Assembly: GCA_030693535.1 (NCBI GenBank)
Contig: JAUYAL010000009.1
Coordinates: 19,035-83,034 of the forward strand
Direction of reading: 5' to 3'
Source: Methylotenera sp.
GTDB lineage: Bacteria > Pseudomonadota > Gammaproteobacteria > Burkholderiales > Methylophilaceae
Length of the DNA: 64,000 bases
Position 1 is the stretch's first letter. Each line of letters begins with the position of its first letter. The notes beneath the pieces are model-generated. The model searched no databases, was not told the origin of the DNA, and saw nothing but the letters and a program-made list of their open reading frames with translations. A program made the position numbers and the translations under genes. Of this stretch, positions 43,731-52,397 are shown piece by piece.

Positions 43731-44508
43731 AAGCGCGATTTAATAACTCGTCGGCATCCCACCAACGGTCTGGCGCATTTAGCATCACCAAATATACTTC
43801 TTTTTTGTTACGTACGCCATGTGCAATCAAGCATTTACCTGCCTTTTGCGTAAAACCCGTTTTCAATCCATCTACTCCCTCTACCCTGCCTAGCAATAAA
43901 TTACTTGTGGCAAAGCTGTATGATTTACTAGATTTTGAATCAATCGTAAAGTTTTGCATATCAGTCCATACTTTAATTTTTGGCTGATCATTTGTAGCGC
44001 GCGCAATAGCCATTAAGTCATTTGCCGTGCTGTAATGGTTTTCGCCATCAAAGCCACAAGGGTTGCTAAAGTGCGTATTTTTAAGGTTTAGCGCCATCAC
44101 CTTCGCATTCATTTTTGTCAGAAAAGCCGCCTCGCTACCTGCATCCCATTCTGCTAGCGCCATACAAGCATCATTAGCGGAGCGAATTAACATGGCGCCA
44201 AGCAAGTACGCTGCTTGAAACTTCTGTCTTGGTTTAAGGTGTAATTTTGTCCCACCTTGCAAAGCTGCTTTGTTACTAATGGTTACCCAATCATTTAACT
44301 TTGGATTTTCCACAAGCACTAGTGCCGCCACCAACTTGGTTAAACTGGCAGGTGGCAAGCGTTTATCGGCGTTGCTTTGCCACACCGATTTGCCGTTAAT
44401 AGACAATAAAAAAGCCGATGCAATATCGGCTTGCGGTTGCCATGTATCGTTAGCAATTGACGGCAAGCTTATAATTAAGCCTGCCGCTAACCAAAAAAAA
44501 CGAAGCAT
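43708..44508 (-). CDS. D-alanyl-D-alanine carboxypeptidase
   Basis: A penicillin-binding protein of the S11 family, about 266 residues. A signal peptide leads (LRFFWLAAGLIISLPSIAND). The catalytic SxxK is in PPASLTKLVAAL, SxN is in RSANDACMALAE, and KTG is in GLKTGFTQKAGKC. All three motifs are intact. The open frame extends to 44592, overlapping the upstream gene; ATG 44508 at the signal peptide is the start. The protein trims peptidoglycan stem peptides. It lacks the long C-terminal domain of PBP5, as in short DacC/PbpG-like forms. Confidence 0.88.
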   Translation of the reverse strand: MLRFFWLAAGLIISLPSIANDTWQPQADIASAFLLSINGKSVWQSNADKRLPPASLTKLVAALVLVENPKLNDWVTISNKAALQGGTKLHLKPRQKFQAAYLLGAMLIRSANDACMALAEWDAGSEAAFLTKMNAKVMALNLKNTHFSNPCGFDGENHYSTANDLMAIARATNDQPKIKVWTDMQNFTIDSKSSKSYSFATSNLLLGRVEGVDGLKTGFTQKAGKCLIAHGVRNKKEVYLVMLNAPDRWWDADELLNRAFDDYAVK

Positions 44509-44524
44509 GCTTAAATCAAAAGTC

Positions 44525-45751
44525 TTATAAACCAAATAAGCCTTTAAGTTTTTTAACTCCTTCAATTGGGTTAGGCTCAGAAGTTCCGGCATTACTCCCT
44601 TTTTGACTGCTGGTATAATTTCTGCCAGTATAATTCCTACCAGTAAAATTTCCGCCTCCAGATTCGGCCCCCATTAACATAGTGCTAACAACAGATTTAG
44701 TACGTAAGCGCATATCCCATTCAATTTTCTTCTTATCTTTTGTATCAGGGTAAGAGATATTTAGTTCAGGGCCATAGGCAACCATAGAGATATTAACCAT
44801 ATCACTGTCTTTAAAAATACCGGCTGGAATACTGCAAGTCTGGATGCTAGTTGGTAGCACTACTTTTTGTTTTAAATACTGATCAAGCAATTTAGGCTCT
44901 AGGTAATTTATTAAACCATGCCCTTGATCTTGCTGTTCACTAGATACCCAAATTGTCATTTCTGTAGCATTGTTACTATCGCTTTTAACGCCCATTGCAC
45001 TTAGAAAATAGCCTTTTGCGTTGTTAATAGCATTCCAATTAAGCTTTAAAGTATCTTTTTTAAAGTCACCACTAGTGGCGAGATTAATTTTATCTAAAAA
45101 ATCATTGTTAGCTACTAAATTAAAATTAAAGTTAGCTGGCACGCCTTCGCCAGACAGCGTATGGCTACCCACCAAAGATGCACTATCAGATAGTTTTTGG
45201 CTATTTTGCTCATTTGGCCATCGCAAATTATTAGCCACATGCCCCCAAGCACCACGTTTACTCGCATTGTCATTACGCATTGCGCCTGCATTTAAATTTT
45301 TAGGTGTCATTACTTTAGGTTGTCCAGATTTCGCTTGTTCAGCACAGCCCCAATAATATTTAATTTTAAAATCTGCTGGTTTTTGTGTGGGGTCAAATTG
45401 CTGCTCTCTGCCTAGCTTGCGTGACGGAGGTGTGGTGGCAGGTTTAGTTAGGATAAGCGGCGAGCCTAGTAAACCTGAAGGCACGGCGTGTGAGGCTTGC
45501 GTAGATTTTGTTGCTTGCAATACTACATCTAGATATCTGCCATTACCTCCGCCACCTTCTGTAATTCCAAAAGACACCGCTTCACTGCCACCCCCCATCA
45601 TATTAGCCAAAGCACCCATGCCCTCCATGCCAGGAATCGAGCTACCGTAGGTGGCCGCATCTACCCAGTAATGTGCAACCTCGCCTGCCCATGCACTAGA
45701 ACTAAAAACCACACTTAAAGCAACTAATGTTATTCTTCTATTTAAAGTCAT
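44525..45751 (-). CDS. Exported hypothetical protein
   Basis: Not recognised. A 408-residue protein with a clear signal peptide (ITLVALSVVFSSSAWAGE). It is rich in Gly, Asn and Ser, with glycine runs near residue 54 and 65 (NMMGGGSE, TEGGGGNGRYLD). A repeat of GRNYT occurs near the C-terminus (TGRNYTGRNYTSSQ). A single central YYWGCAE region and a TCSIPAG region hold the only two mature cysteines noted, which may form a disulfide. The final 17 bases lie just before the carboxypeptidase start. A cell-surface or periplasmic role is plausible. Confidence 0.6.
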   Translation of the reverse strand: MTLNRRITLVALSVVFSSSAWAGEVAHYWVDAATYGSSIPGMEGMGALANMMGGGSEAVSFGITEGGGGNGRYLDVVLQATKSTQASHAVPSGLLGSPLILTKPATTPPSRKLGREQQFDPTQKPADFKIKYYWGCAEQAKSGQPKVMTPKNLNAGAMRNDNASKRGAWGHVANNLRWPNEQNSQKLSDSASLVGSHTLSGEGVPANFNFNLVANNDFLDKINLATSGDFKKDTLKLNWNAINNAKGYFLSAMGVKSDSNNATEMTIWVSSEQQDQGHGLINYLEPKLLDQYLKQKVVLPTSIQTCSIPAGIFKDSDMVNISMVAYGPELNISYPDTKDKKKIEWDMRLRTKSVVSTMLMGAESGGGNFTGRNYTGRNYTSSQKGSNAGTSEPNPIEGVKKLKGLFGL

Positions 45752-45807
45752 TTTCCTGCTCCTTAGTCTTAAATATCAACAAAAATTAACGAAATTTTCT
45801 AAAGTAT

Positions 45808-45839
45808 AAGCCCAAACAAACCTTTCTGTTTTTGGGCTT
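45808..45839. terminator. Hairpin downstream of the DUF302 gene
   Basis: AAGCCCAAA (45808-45816) and TTTGGGCTT (45831-45839) pair over nine bases with a 14-base loop. It sits between the DUF302 stop and the start of the next minus-strand gene. A weak T-run follows on the plus strand only, so its strength as a terminator is uncertain. Confidence 0.5.
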
Positions 45840-45945
45840 TATTAATGCATCTTTTGCACCCATATTCCTAACAAAGTAGGCTAATAATAACGATATGTGA
45901 TTTTATATAACTCAGCAACCCACCTAATTTAAAGTGTATTTTGTA

Positions 45946-46485
45946 TCAAATGTCACCTTTCCGTGCTTTGCTTATCAGTAACATCAACGCATCTTCGAGT
46001 TGTTGCGCTGACAAAACTGCGCGTTTAGTCGGATTTTTAATGTTTTTTAAATCGAATGTTGGGCGCGCTAGGGCAATAAATAATTTTAGTTTATTGTTAG
46101 TATCAGGCTTTTCGTAAAGCGCAATGCGACAAGGAGCAAAAACTAAAAACTCGGGGTGATCTAATATAATCTCTGTGCCCATGCTTAAATTACAAAAGCT
46201 ATGCACTTCTTTTACACCTTGTGGGTCAATGCCGCGGAGCTTCATGTGGTCACCAATAGGAAAGTTGGCAGGATTTACAAAGTTCATTCCTACTGAAAGA
46301 CTCTTTAAACTATCAAGCACATCTTGGTAGGTAACGCCATCTGCCACCGGCACTTCATAAATTGCGTTGTTGGTATCTACAGCAGGCATTACGCTAGTTG
46401 CTTTAACCGCAATTGTGCTTTTGTCTACAACACTACAAGCCGAGAGCGCAAATATTAGCAGACCAATCAATAGCAAATGACGCAT
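45946..46485 (-). CDS. DUF302-family lipoprotein
   Basis: A 179-residue protein with a lipoprotein signal (LLLIGLLIFALSACS; lipobox LSAC with the cysteine near residue 17). The mature part has the DUF302 pattern: YQDVLDSLKSLSVGMNFVNPANFPIGDHM, then a cysteine-containing LVFAPCRIALYEK segment. DUF302 proteins are small alpha/beta domains of unknown function, often near sulfur or electron transfer genes. The neighbour upstream is the CysB-like regulator on the same strand. Confidence 0.7.
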   Translation of the reverse strand: MRHLLLIGLLIFALSACSVVDKSTIAVKATSVMPAVDTNNAIYEVPVADGVTYQDVLDSLKSLSVGMNFVNPANFPIGDHMKLRGIDPQGVKEVHSFCNLSMGTEIILDHPEFLVFAPCRIALYEKPDTNNKLKLFIALARPTFDLKNIKNPTKRAVLSAQQLEDALMLLISKARKGDI

Positions 46486-46520
46486 AAAAAACCCAATCGT
46501 TAAATTATCAACTATGCAGA

Positions 46521-47447
46521 TTATGTACTTATTTTAAGCGCTGCATTCACCGCTTGTCGATTAAATTGTGGCGAGATTAATTCAATAAACCCATACATAT
46601 AAGCGCGTAAGAATGCATCTTTTCTAACGCCTAAGTAGGTTGTGCTGTCAGAAAAAAGGTGGCTCACATCAACCTTGACCAAATTAGCATCACGTTCAGC
46701 ATCGTAAGCCATGTCTGCTAACAGTCCGACACCCAATCCTAAGGTGACGTAAGTTTTAATAACGTCTGCATCAATTGCAGTAAGGACGACATTAGGCGAC
46801 AAACCTGCATCACTAAACGTTTTTGATACAAGTGTGCCACCAGTAAATCCAAAGTCATAAGTAATTAATGGATATGCGGCCAATTTTTTAAGCGTCAATA
46901 CACCATCTAACAACAATGGATGCTCATGTGGAACGACCACACACCGATTCCATGAGTAGCAAGGCAAACACAATAAATTTTCGAAATCACTAATATATTC
47001 AGTTGCGATACCCACATCTGCATCGCCATTAGCCACTTGTTCAGCAACTTGCTTAGGATTGCCTTGATGAATATTTAACTTTACATTTGGGTAGCTTGTC
47101 ATGAATGCTTTTACTACGGCGGGTAACTTGTAGCGCGCTTGTGTATGCGTCGTGGCGATAGTCAATGTTCCAACTTCCACATCGCCAAATTCTTCTCCTA
47201 CTTTTTTAATACTTTCGACATCAAGGATGACTTTAGCCACAATCGCTAATATTTGCGCCCCTGGCTCAGTGATACCAGTTAGCCGTTTGCCATTGCGCTG
47301 AAATACCTGCAGTCCAATCTCCTCTTCGAACAGTTGAATTTGTTTACTTACACCAGGTTGAGATGTAAACAAGGCTTCAGCAGCACTAGTAATATTGAGA
47401 TCTTGGCGTGCAACTTCATGCAAATAGCGCAATTGATGTAGTTTCAT
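46521..47447 (-). CDS. cysB: CysB-type LysR transcriptional regulator
   Basis: A LysR regulator of 308 residues. MKLHQLRYLHEVARQDLNITSAAEALFTSQPGVSKQI in outline is the CysB helix-turn-helix (residues 1-37). The effector domain has TIATTHTQARYKLP and VGIATEYI, as in CysB/Cbl. It senses O-acetyl- or N-acetylserine and controls sulfate assimilation. The open frame reaches 47531, but those 28 residues are not family-like; ATG 47447 is chosen. It is divergent from the tauE and cys genes. Confidence 0.9.
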   Translation of the reverse strand: MKLHQLRYLHEVARQDLNITSAAEALFTSQPGVSKQIQLFEEEIGLQVFQRNGKRLTGITEPGAQILAIVAKVILDVESIKKVGEEFGDVEVGTLTIATTHTQARYKLPAVVKAFMTSYPNVKLNIHQGNPKQVAEQVANGDADVGIATEYISDFENLLCLPCYSWNRCVVVPHEHPLLLDGVLTLKKLAAYPLITYDFGFTGGTLVSKTFSDAGLSPNVVLTAIDADVIKTYVTLGLGVGLLADMAYDAERDANLVKVDVSHLFSDSTTYLGVRKDAFLRAYMYGFIELISPQFNRQAVNAALKIST

Positions 47448-47492
47448 TAGATGATTCTTATATAACAAAAAAATATAAGCATAGAATAACAT

Positions 47493-47508
47493 ATTATTAA
47501 TTAATAAT
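47493..47508. promoter_or_regulatory. 16-bp AT palindrome in the cysB-tauE intergenic region
   Basis: ATTATTAATTAATAAT is its own reverse complement and lies in the divergent promoter region between the regulator and the TauE gene. LysR-type boxes are often AT-rich dyads, so it may be a CysB site; the sequence alone cannot show it. Confidence 0.4.
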
Positions 47509-47559
47509 TTATTTGCTGATATAGTGCGCAATCTGAAATAAATACTAAAAATACTCCAT

Positions 47560-48330
47560 ATGGAATTTGGTTATATAGTTGCTGGTTTTCTAGTTGGCTT
47601 GTTGGTTGGTTTAACAGGTGTAGGCGGAGGTTCACTGATGACGCCTATACTAGTTCTATTTTTTCATGTTAAACCAGCATTGGCGGTGGGCACGGATTTA
47701 CTCTATGCATGTATTACCAAAAGTGTTGGCATTATGGCGCACGGTAAGCTTGGTAATATTGACTGGAAAATTGTACGTCACTTAGCATATGGCAGCGTAC
47801 CAGCATCCATCATTACCACCTTCAACTTAAAGCACATGGACATTGCTTCAGACGCGGCAGTGAATACCATCAAATTTTGGCTGGGCATTGCGCTGATTAT
47901 CACCTCTTTTTCCGTGCTGTTTCGCCATCAACTTGCTGCATTATCAAGAAAAGAACATCTCATCCATGAAAATGCTACGCCAGCAATCACCTTTATATTA
48001 GGGATTATTTTAGGCGCCTTAGTCACACTCACCTCGGTAGGCGCAGGCGCTCTAGGCGTAACCGCACTGCTAATCATTTACCCTAAACGTTCTATTAACA
48101 CCATTATTGGTACAGACATCGCACATGCGGTTCCGCTCACATTAGTAGCGGGACTGGGGCACGCCAGCATAGGCACTGTAGATTACAAGTTGTTGGGTAT
48201 TTTGCTAATCGGATCACTGCCTGGCATTTGGATTGGCAGTCATTTAAGCTCAAAAATTGCCGAACATTGGGTTCGCATAGTGTTGGCGTTAATATTGATT
48301 TTTGTAGGCTTTAAACTGGTTTTGAATTAA
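47560..48330 (+). CDS. TauE/SafE-family sulfite exporter
   Basis: A 256-residue membrane protein with about seven to eight helices. GFLVGLLVGLTGVGGGSLMTPIL at the start, and the second half repeat LGALVTLTSVGAGALGVTALL, are the two family repeats. It exports sulfite or an organosulfonate. It begins the plus-strand sulfur run, 49 bases before cysI, and its place next to cysB supports a role in clearing excess sulfite. Confidence 0.85.
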   Translation: MEFGYIVAGFLVGLLVGLTGVGGGSLMTPILVLFFHVKPALAVGTDLLYACITKSVGIMAHGKLGNIDWKIVRHLAYGSVPASIITTFNLKHMDIASDAAVNTIKFWLGIALIITSFSVLFRHQLAALSRKEHLIHENATPAITFILGIILGALVTLTSVGAGALGVTALLIIYPKRSINTIIGTDIAHAVPLTLVAGLGHASIGTVDYKLLGILLIGSLPGIWIGSHLSSKIAEHWVRIVLALILIFVGFKLVLN

Positions 48331-48379
48331 AATAACGGGTTACCTATAGTCGTAATTAGTGTTTAGAAAAGCATAAAAA

Positions 48380-50062
48380 ATGTATAAATATGATGAAATA
48401 GACCAACGAATCGTCGACGAGCGCGTTGCGCAATATCGCGATCAAACACGTCGTTATCTAGCTGGTGAACTAAGTGAGGATGAATTTCGCCCATTACGTT
48501 TGCAAAACGGCTTATATATTCAACGACATGCTCCTATGCTAAGAATCGCCGTTCCTTATGGCATGCTATCAAGCAAACAATTAAGGAAACTGGGCGATAT
48601 TGCCAACAAACATGACCGTGGTTATGGGCATTTTACTACACGCCAAAATATGCAACTCAACTGGCCAAAATTAGAAGATGTGCCTGACATTCTGGCAGAA
48701 CTGGCTACGGTTGAAATGCATGCGATTCAAACTTCAGGCAACTGTATTCGCAATATCACCACCGACCAGTTTGCTGGCGTAGCACCTGATGAAGTGGTAG
48801 ACCCTCGCGCAATAGCTGAAATAATCCGTCAATGGAGTACCTTTCATCCAGAATTTGCGCTATTGCCACGTAAATTTAAAATTGCAGTTTCTGGTACTAA
48901 AGAAGATCGCGCCGTTGTACAAATGCATGATATCGGCATGGAGTTTTATCTCGACACCAACAACAACCTAGCTATCAAAGTTTGGGTGGGCGGCGGTTTG
49001 GGCCGCACACCAATTTTAGGCACTGTCATTCGTGAGCATCTTGAATGGCAACATGCACTCACCTACTGCGAAGCGATTGTACGTGTCTACAACCTGCATG
49101 GCCGTAGGGACAACTCTTATAAAGCGCGTATTAAAATACTAGTAAAAGCCTTGGGTATTGAAGCATTTAAAGCACAAGTAGAAGCTGAATGGTCACATTT
49201 GAAAGATGCACCAAACACGATTACTGAGGCAGAATTAGCCCGTGTATCTAAGCACTTTGAACCAATGCCTTACGAAACTTTACCTTTGCATGACGCAAAC
49301 TATGATGTGGCGATCGCCAGCAATTTAAGCTTTGCTGCCTGGGTAAAACGCAATGTATATGCACACAAAACGCCTGGATATCGGGCGGTAACGCTTTCAC
49401 TTAAACCACATGGCAAGCCACCTGGTGACGCAACAGCTTTACAAATGCTTACCGTGGCTGACTTGGCCGACCAATATAGCTTTGGTGAATTACGTGTTTC
49501 ACACGAACAGAATTTAATTTTAGCCGATGTAAAAGTAACTGACTTATATGCCTTGTGGGAAAAAGCGCGTGTGCATGGTTTAGCCACGCCAAATATTGGC
49601 TTACTGACCGATATCATTTGCTGCCCAGGTGGTGATTTCTGCAGCCTTGCCAATGCTAAAAGTATTCCAATCGCTGAGGCGATTCAAATGCAATTTGATA
49701 ATTTAGATTATCTTCATGATATTGGCGACATTGAACTCAATATCTCTGGTTGCATGAATGCCTGTGGTCACCATCATGTCGGCCATATTGGTATTTTAGG
49801 AATCGATAAAGATGGCTCTGAATGGTATCAAGTTTCTATCGGTGGCAGCCAAGGCAATAACGCAAGCCTTGGTACTGTGATTGGCCCTTCTTTCTCTGCT
49901 GATGAAATGCCCAGTGTAGTGCAGAAATTAATAGATGTTTATATTAAAGAACGTAGCGTTGAAGAACAATTTATAGACACGGTTAGACGCTTGGGCGTTA
50001 CGCCGTTTAAAGCCTACGTCTACCAAGACAAGAGCCCCGCTAAAAACGAGGTGGTGGTATGA
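48380..50062 (+). CDS. cysI: Assimilatory sulfite reductase hemoprotein
   Basis: A 560-residue siroheme/Fe4S4 reductase. GHFTTRQNMQLNW lies in the first ferredoxin-like half. The cluster-binding cysteines are in DIICCPGGDFCSL (near residue 414) and ISGCMNACGHHH (near 457), a complete C-x5-C...C-x3-C set. It turns sulfite into sulfide with six electrons. No CysJ flavoprotein is near, so it probably takes electrons from ferredoxin; fdxA lies 3.7 kb downstream. Its stop overlaps the DUF934 gene (ATGA). Confidence 0.92.
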   Translation: MYKYDEIDQRIVDERVAQYRDQTRRYLAGELSEDEFRPLRLQNGLYIQRHAPMLRIAVPYGMLSSKQLRKLGDIANKHDRGYGHFTTRQNMQLNWPKLEDVPDILAELATVEMHAIQTSGNCIRNITTDQFAGVAPDEVVDPRAIAEIIRQWSTFHPEFALLPRKFKIAVSGTKEDRAVVQMHDIGMEFYLDTNNNLAIKVWVGGGLGRTPILGTVIREHLEWQHALTYCEAIVRVYNLHGRRDNSYKARIKILVKALGIEAFKAQVEAEWSHLKDAPNTITEAELARVSKHFEPMPYETLPLHDANYDVAIASNLSFAAWVKRNVYAHKTPGYRAVTLSLKPHGKPPGDATALQMLTVADLADQYSFGELRVSHEQNLILADVKVTDLYALWEKARVHGLATPNIGLLTDIICCPGGDFCSLANAKSIPIAEAIQMQFDNLDYLHDIGDIELNISGCMNACGHHHVGHIGILGIDKDGSEWYQVSIGGSQGNNASLGTVIGPSFSADEMPSVVQKLIDVYIKERSVEEQFIDTVRRLGVTPFKAYVYQDKSPAKNEVVV

Positions 50063-50676
50063 GCAATTTAATTCAACTCAATAACGGCGAAGCTAAAATA
50101 GTCAGCGATATATGGACCCTTGTTAGACTGCCAGCATCACAGATAGAAGTGCGCAAACAAGCAGGTAAGGTCGTATTATTCAAACTCACTGGCGAAAAAA
50201 CTGTCACAGAAGAACAAGTCGCCAATACCGTTATTCCAGCTAATGGCAAACTGATTGTGCCCTTAACCGTATTTATTGCGCGTAAAGCAGAGTTGCAAAC
50301 ACGTATTGCCACAAACGAAATCGGCGTGTGGATAGATACGCATGAAGTACTAGCTTCTTTAATTGAAAATCAAGCTGATTTAAATGCCCTGCCCATCATT
50401 GCGGTTCATGTAGAACGTTTCGCTGATGGCCGTAATTTTTCCCTAGGAGTTTTGTTGCGCACTCGCTATGGCTTTAAAAACGAGCTTCGTGCAATAGGTG
50501 ATGTACTTCGCGACCAATTATTTTTCCTTAAACGTAGTGGCTACAGCAGCTATGCGATTCGCGCTGACAGAAGCGCAGCAGAAGCCATTGCTAGCTTGAA
50601 TGACTTTACTCAGCCTTACCAAGGTGCCGTAGATGAAGTACGCCCAGCATTTACGCGCTACAACAGGATTGCCTGA
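50059..50676 (+). CDS. DUF934 protein of the sulfate assimilation operon
   Basis: A 205-residue DUF934 protein with IAVHVERFADGRNFSLGVLLRTRYGFKNELRAIGDVLRDQLFFLKRSGYSSY in outline as the conserved core (about 115-170). DUF934 genes nearly always follow cysI in beta- and gammaproteobacteria, and the protein may be an accessory factor or electron donor link for sulfite reductase; its chemistry is not settled. The start overlaps the cysI stop by four bases. Confidence 0.85.
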   Translation: MSNLIQLNNGEAKIVSDIWTLVRLPASQIEVRKQAGKVVLFKLTGEKTVTEEQVANTVIPANGKLIVPLTVFIARKAELQTRIATNEIGVWIDTHEVLASLIENQADLNALPIIAVHVERFADGRNFSLGVLLRTRYGFKNELRAIGDVLRDQLFFLKRSGYSSYAIRADRSAAEAIASLNDFTQPYQGAVDEVRPAFTRYNRIA

Positions 50677-51435
50677 ATGTCTGGTGAAGTTTCAATGTTA
50701 AAGCCTGATGCCAACAACCCAGCAACCATGCCTGCACTGACAGATGCGCTTATTAATAGCGTGAATAATAAATCAGATAGCGTAATAGCTTTATTAAAAG
50801 ATACCAGCGTCGCGCTAGGAAGCATTACTTTTGCCAATAGTTTTGGTGCAGAAGACATGGTGCTCACCGATATTATTTTGAAAAATAAACTCGATATTGA
50901 AATATTTTCATTAGACACTGGTCGCCTACCAGTTGAAACTTACGACTTAATAGCCCTTGTTGAAAGCCATTATCAAACCAAATTAAATGTTTATTTTCCA
51001 CAAGCCACCGCCGTTGAGTTTTACGTAAAAACTAATGGTATCAACGGGTTTTATGAGTCCATAGAGTTACGCAAAAGCTGTTGCCATATGCGTAAAGTAG
51101 AACCTTTGCAACGTGCATTAAAAAACAAAGATGCATGGATTACAGGCATGCGCGCGGCACAAGCTACAACGCGGATCAGTTTACCTATACAAGAATTTGA
51201 TGAGGCTAATCAGCTTGAGAAACTCAATCCATTGAGCGATTGGTCTGAACAAGAAGTATGGGCTTATATTCGTATGCATGATGTGCCTTATAACAAACTA
51301 CACGACCAATTTTACCCGAGCATCGGGTGCGCCCCCTGCACGCGTGCCATCGCCATGGGTGAAGATGTACGGGCTGGCCGTTGGTGGTGGGAAGACCCAA
51401 CCAGTAAAGAATGCGGATTACACGTAAAAAATTAA
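50677..51435 (+). CDS. cysH: Adenylyl-sulfate (APS) reductase, CysH family
   Basis: A 252-residue reductase. The PP-loop-like segment is ITFANSFGAEDMVLTDII, and IEIFSLDTGRLP follows. It carries the two cysteine pairs that ligate a [4Fe-4S] cluster in APS reductases: CC at about residue 134 (RKSCCHMRKVEP) and C-x2-C at about 217-220 (IGCAPCTRAI). The C-terminal ECGLH holds the catalytic Cys. PAPS-specific enzymes lack the pairs. It reduces APS to sulfite and AMP. Its ATG follows the DUF934 stop directly. Confidence 0.92.
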   Translation: MSGEVSMLKPDANNPATMPALTDALINSVNNKSDSVIALLKDTSVALGSITFANSFGAEDMVLTDIILKNKLDIEIFSLDTGRLPVETYDLIALVESHYQTKLNVYFPQATAVEFYVKTNGINGFYESIELRKSCCHMRKVEPLQRALKNKDAWITGMRAAQATTRISLPIQEFDEANQLEKLNPLSDWSEQEVWAYIRMHDVPYNKLHDQFYPSIGCAPCTRAIAMGEDVRAGRWWWEDPTSKECGLHVKN

Positions 51436-51464
51436 ATTTTTAGACCTATACTACACATTAAATT

Positions 51465-52397
51465 ATGACAACAATTAAACAACCACTCTCGCATCTGGAC
51501 TGGCTAGAATCTGAAGCCATTTATATTTTGCGCGAAGTCGCTGGGCAATGCAGCAACCCAGTATTGCTATTTTCAGGTGGCAAAGATTCACTCTGTATTT
51601 TACGTTTAGCTGAAAAGGCTTTTCGTCCTGGTCGCTTCCCCTTTCCACTCATGCACATTGATACCGGTCATAACTATCAAGAAGTCATTAATTTCCGTGA
51701 TCAACGTGCTACAGAGTTGGGTGAGCGTCTTATTGTACGTTCAGTCGAAGATTCAATGAAACGTGGCACTGTGGTACTTAAATCACCTGACGAATCACGC
51801 AATAAACATCAGTCAGTAACGCTTCTTGAGGCCATAGAAGAGTTTGGCTTTGACTGCTGCATTGGCGGCGCACGTCGCGATGAGGAAAAAGCCCGCGCTA
51901 AAGAACGTATCATGAGTTTTCGTGATGAATTTGGGCAATGGGACCCAAAAAATCAGCGGCCTGAATTGTGGAGTTTATATAACGCACGATCACACAAAGG
52001 TGAAAATATTCGCGCTTTCCCTATCTCTAACTGGACAGAGATGGATGTTTGGCAATATATCGAACGTGAGAATCTAAGCTTACCTAGCATCTACTTTTCA
52101 CACCAACGTGATGTGGTAATGCGTGGAGGCTCAATTGTGCCAGTGAATGTACCTTTGGTTAACGGCGAAATTACCAACCCAGTTAAAGCTGGCGAAGATA
52201 TCATCAACATGCAAGTACGCTTTAGAACCGTCGGTGATATTAGCTGCACCGCACCTGTGATTTCTGATGCGGATACCGTATCTAAAATCGTACTAGAAAC
52301 TGCAACATCCACAATTACAGAGCGTGGTGCAACACGCTTAGATGATCAAACCTCAGACGCATCAATGGAACAACGTAAGAAAGAAGGCTATTTCTAA
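51465..52397 (+). CDS. cysD: Sulfate adenylyltransferase subunit 2
   Basis: A 310-residue CysD. The PP-loop is LLFSGGKDSLCILRL (residues 32-46), MHIDTGHNYQEVINFRD is the second active segment, and CCIGGARRDEEKARAKERIMSFRD the third. RFRTVGDISCTAPV closes the family core. It adenylates sulfate using ATP, helped by GTP hydrolysis in CysN. It overlaps cysN by one base (TAATG). Confidence 0.95.
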   Translation: MTTIKQPLSHLDWLESEAIYILREVAGQCSNPVLLFSGGKDSLCILRLAEKAFRPGRFPFPLMHIDTGHNYQEVINFRDQRATELGERLIVRSVEDSMKRGTVVLKSPDESRNKHQSVTLLEAIEEFGFDCCIGGARRDEEKARAKERIMSFRDEFGQWDPKNQRPELWSLYNARSHKGENIRAFPISNWTEMDVWQYIERENLSLPSIYFSHQRDVVMRGGSIVPVNVPLVNGEITNPVKAGEDIINMQVRFRTVGDISCTAPVISDADTVSKIVLETATSTITERGATRLDDQTSDASMEQRKKEGYF

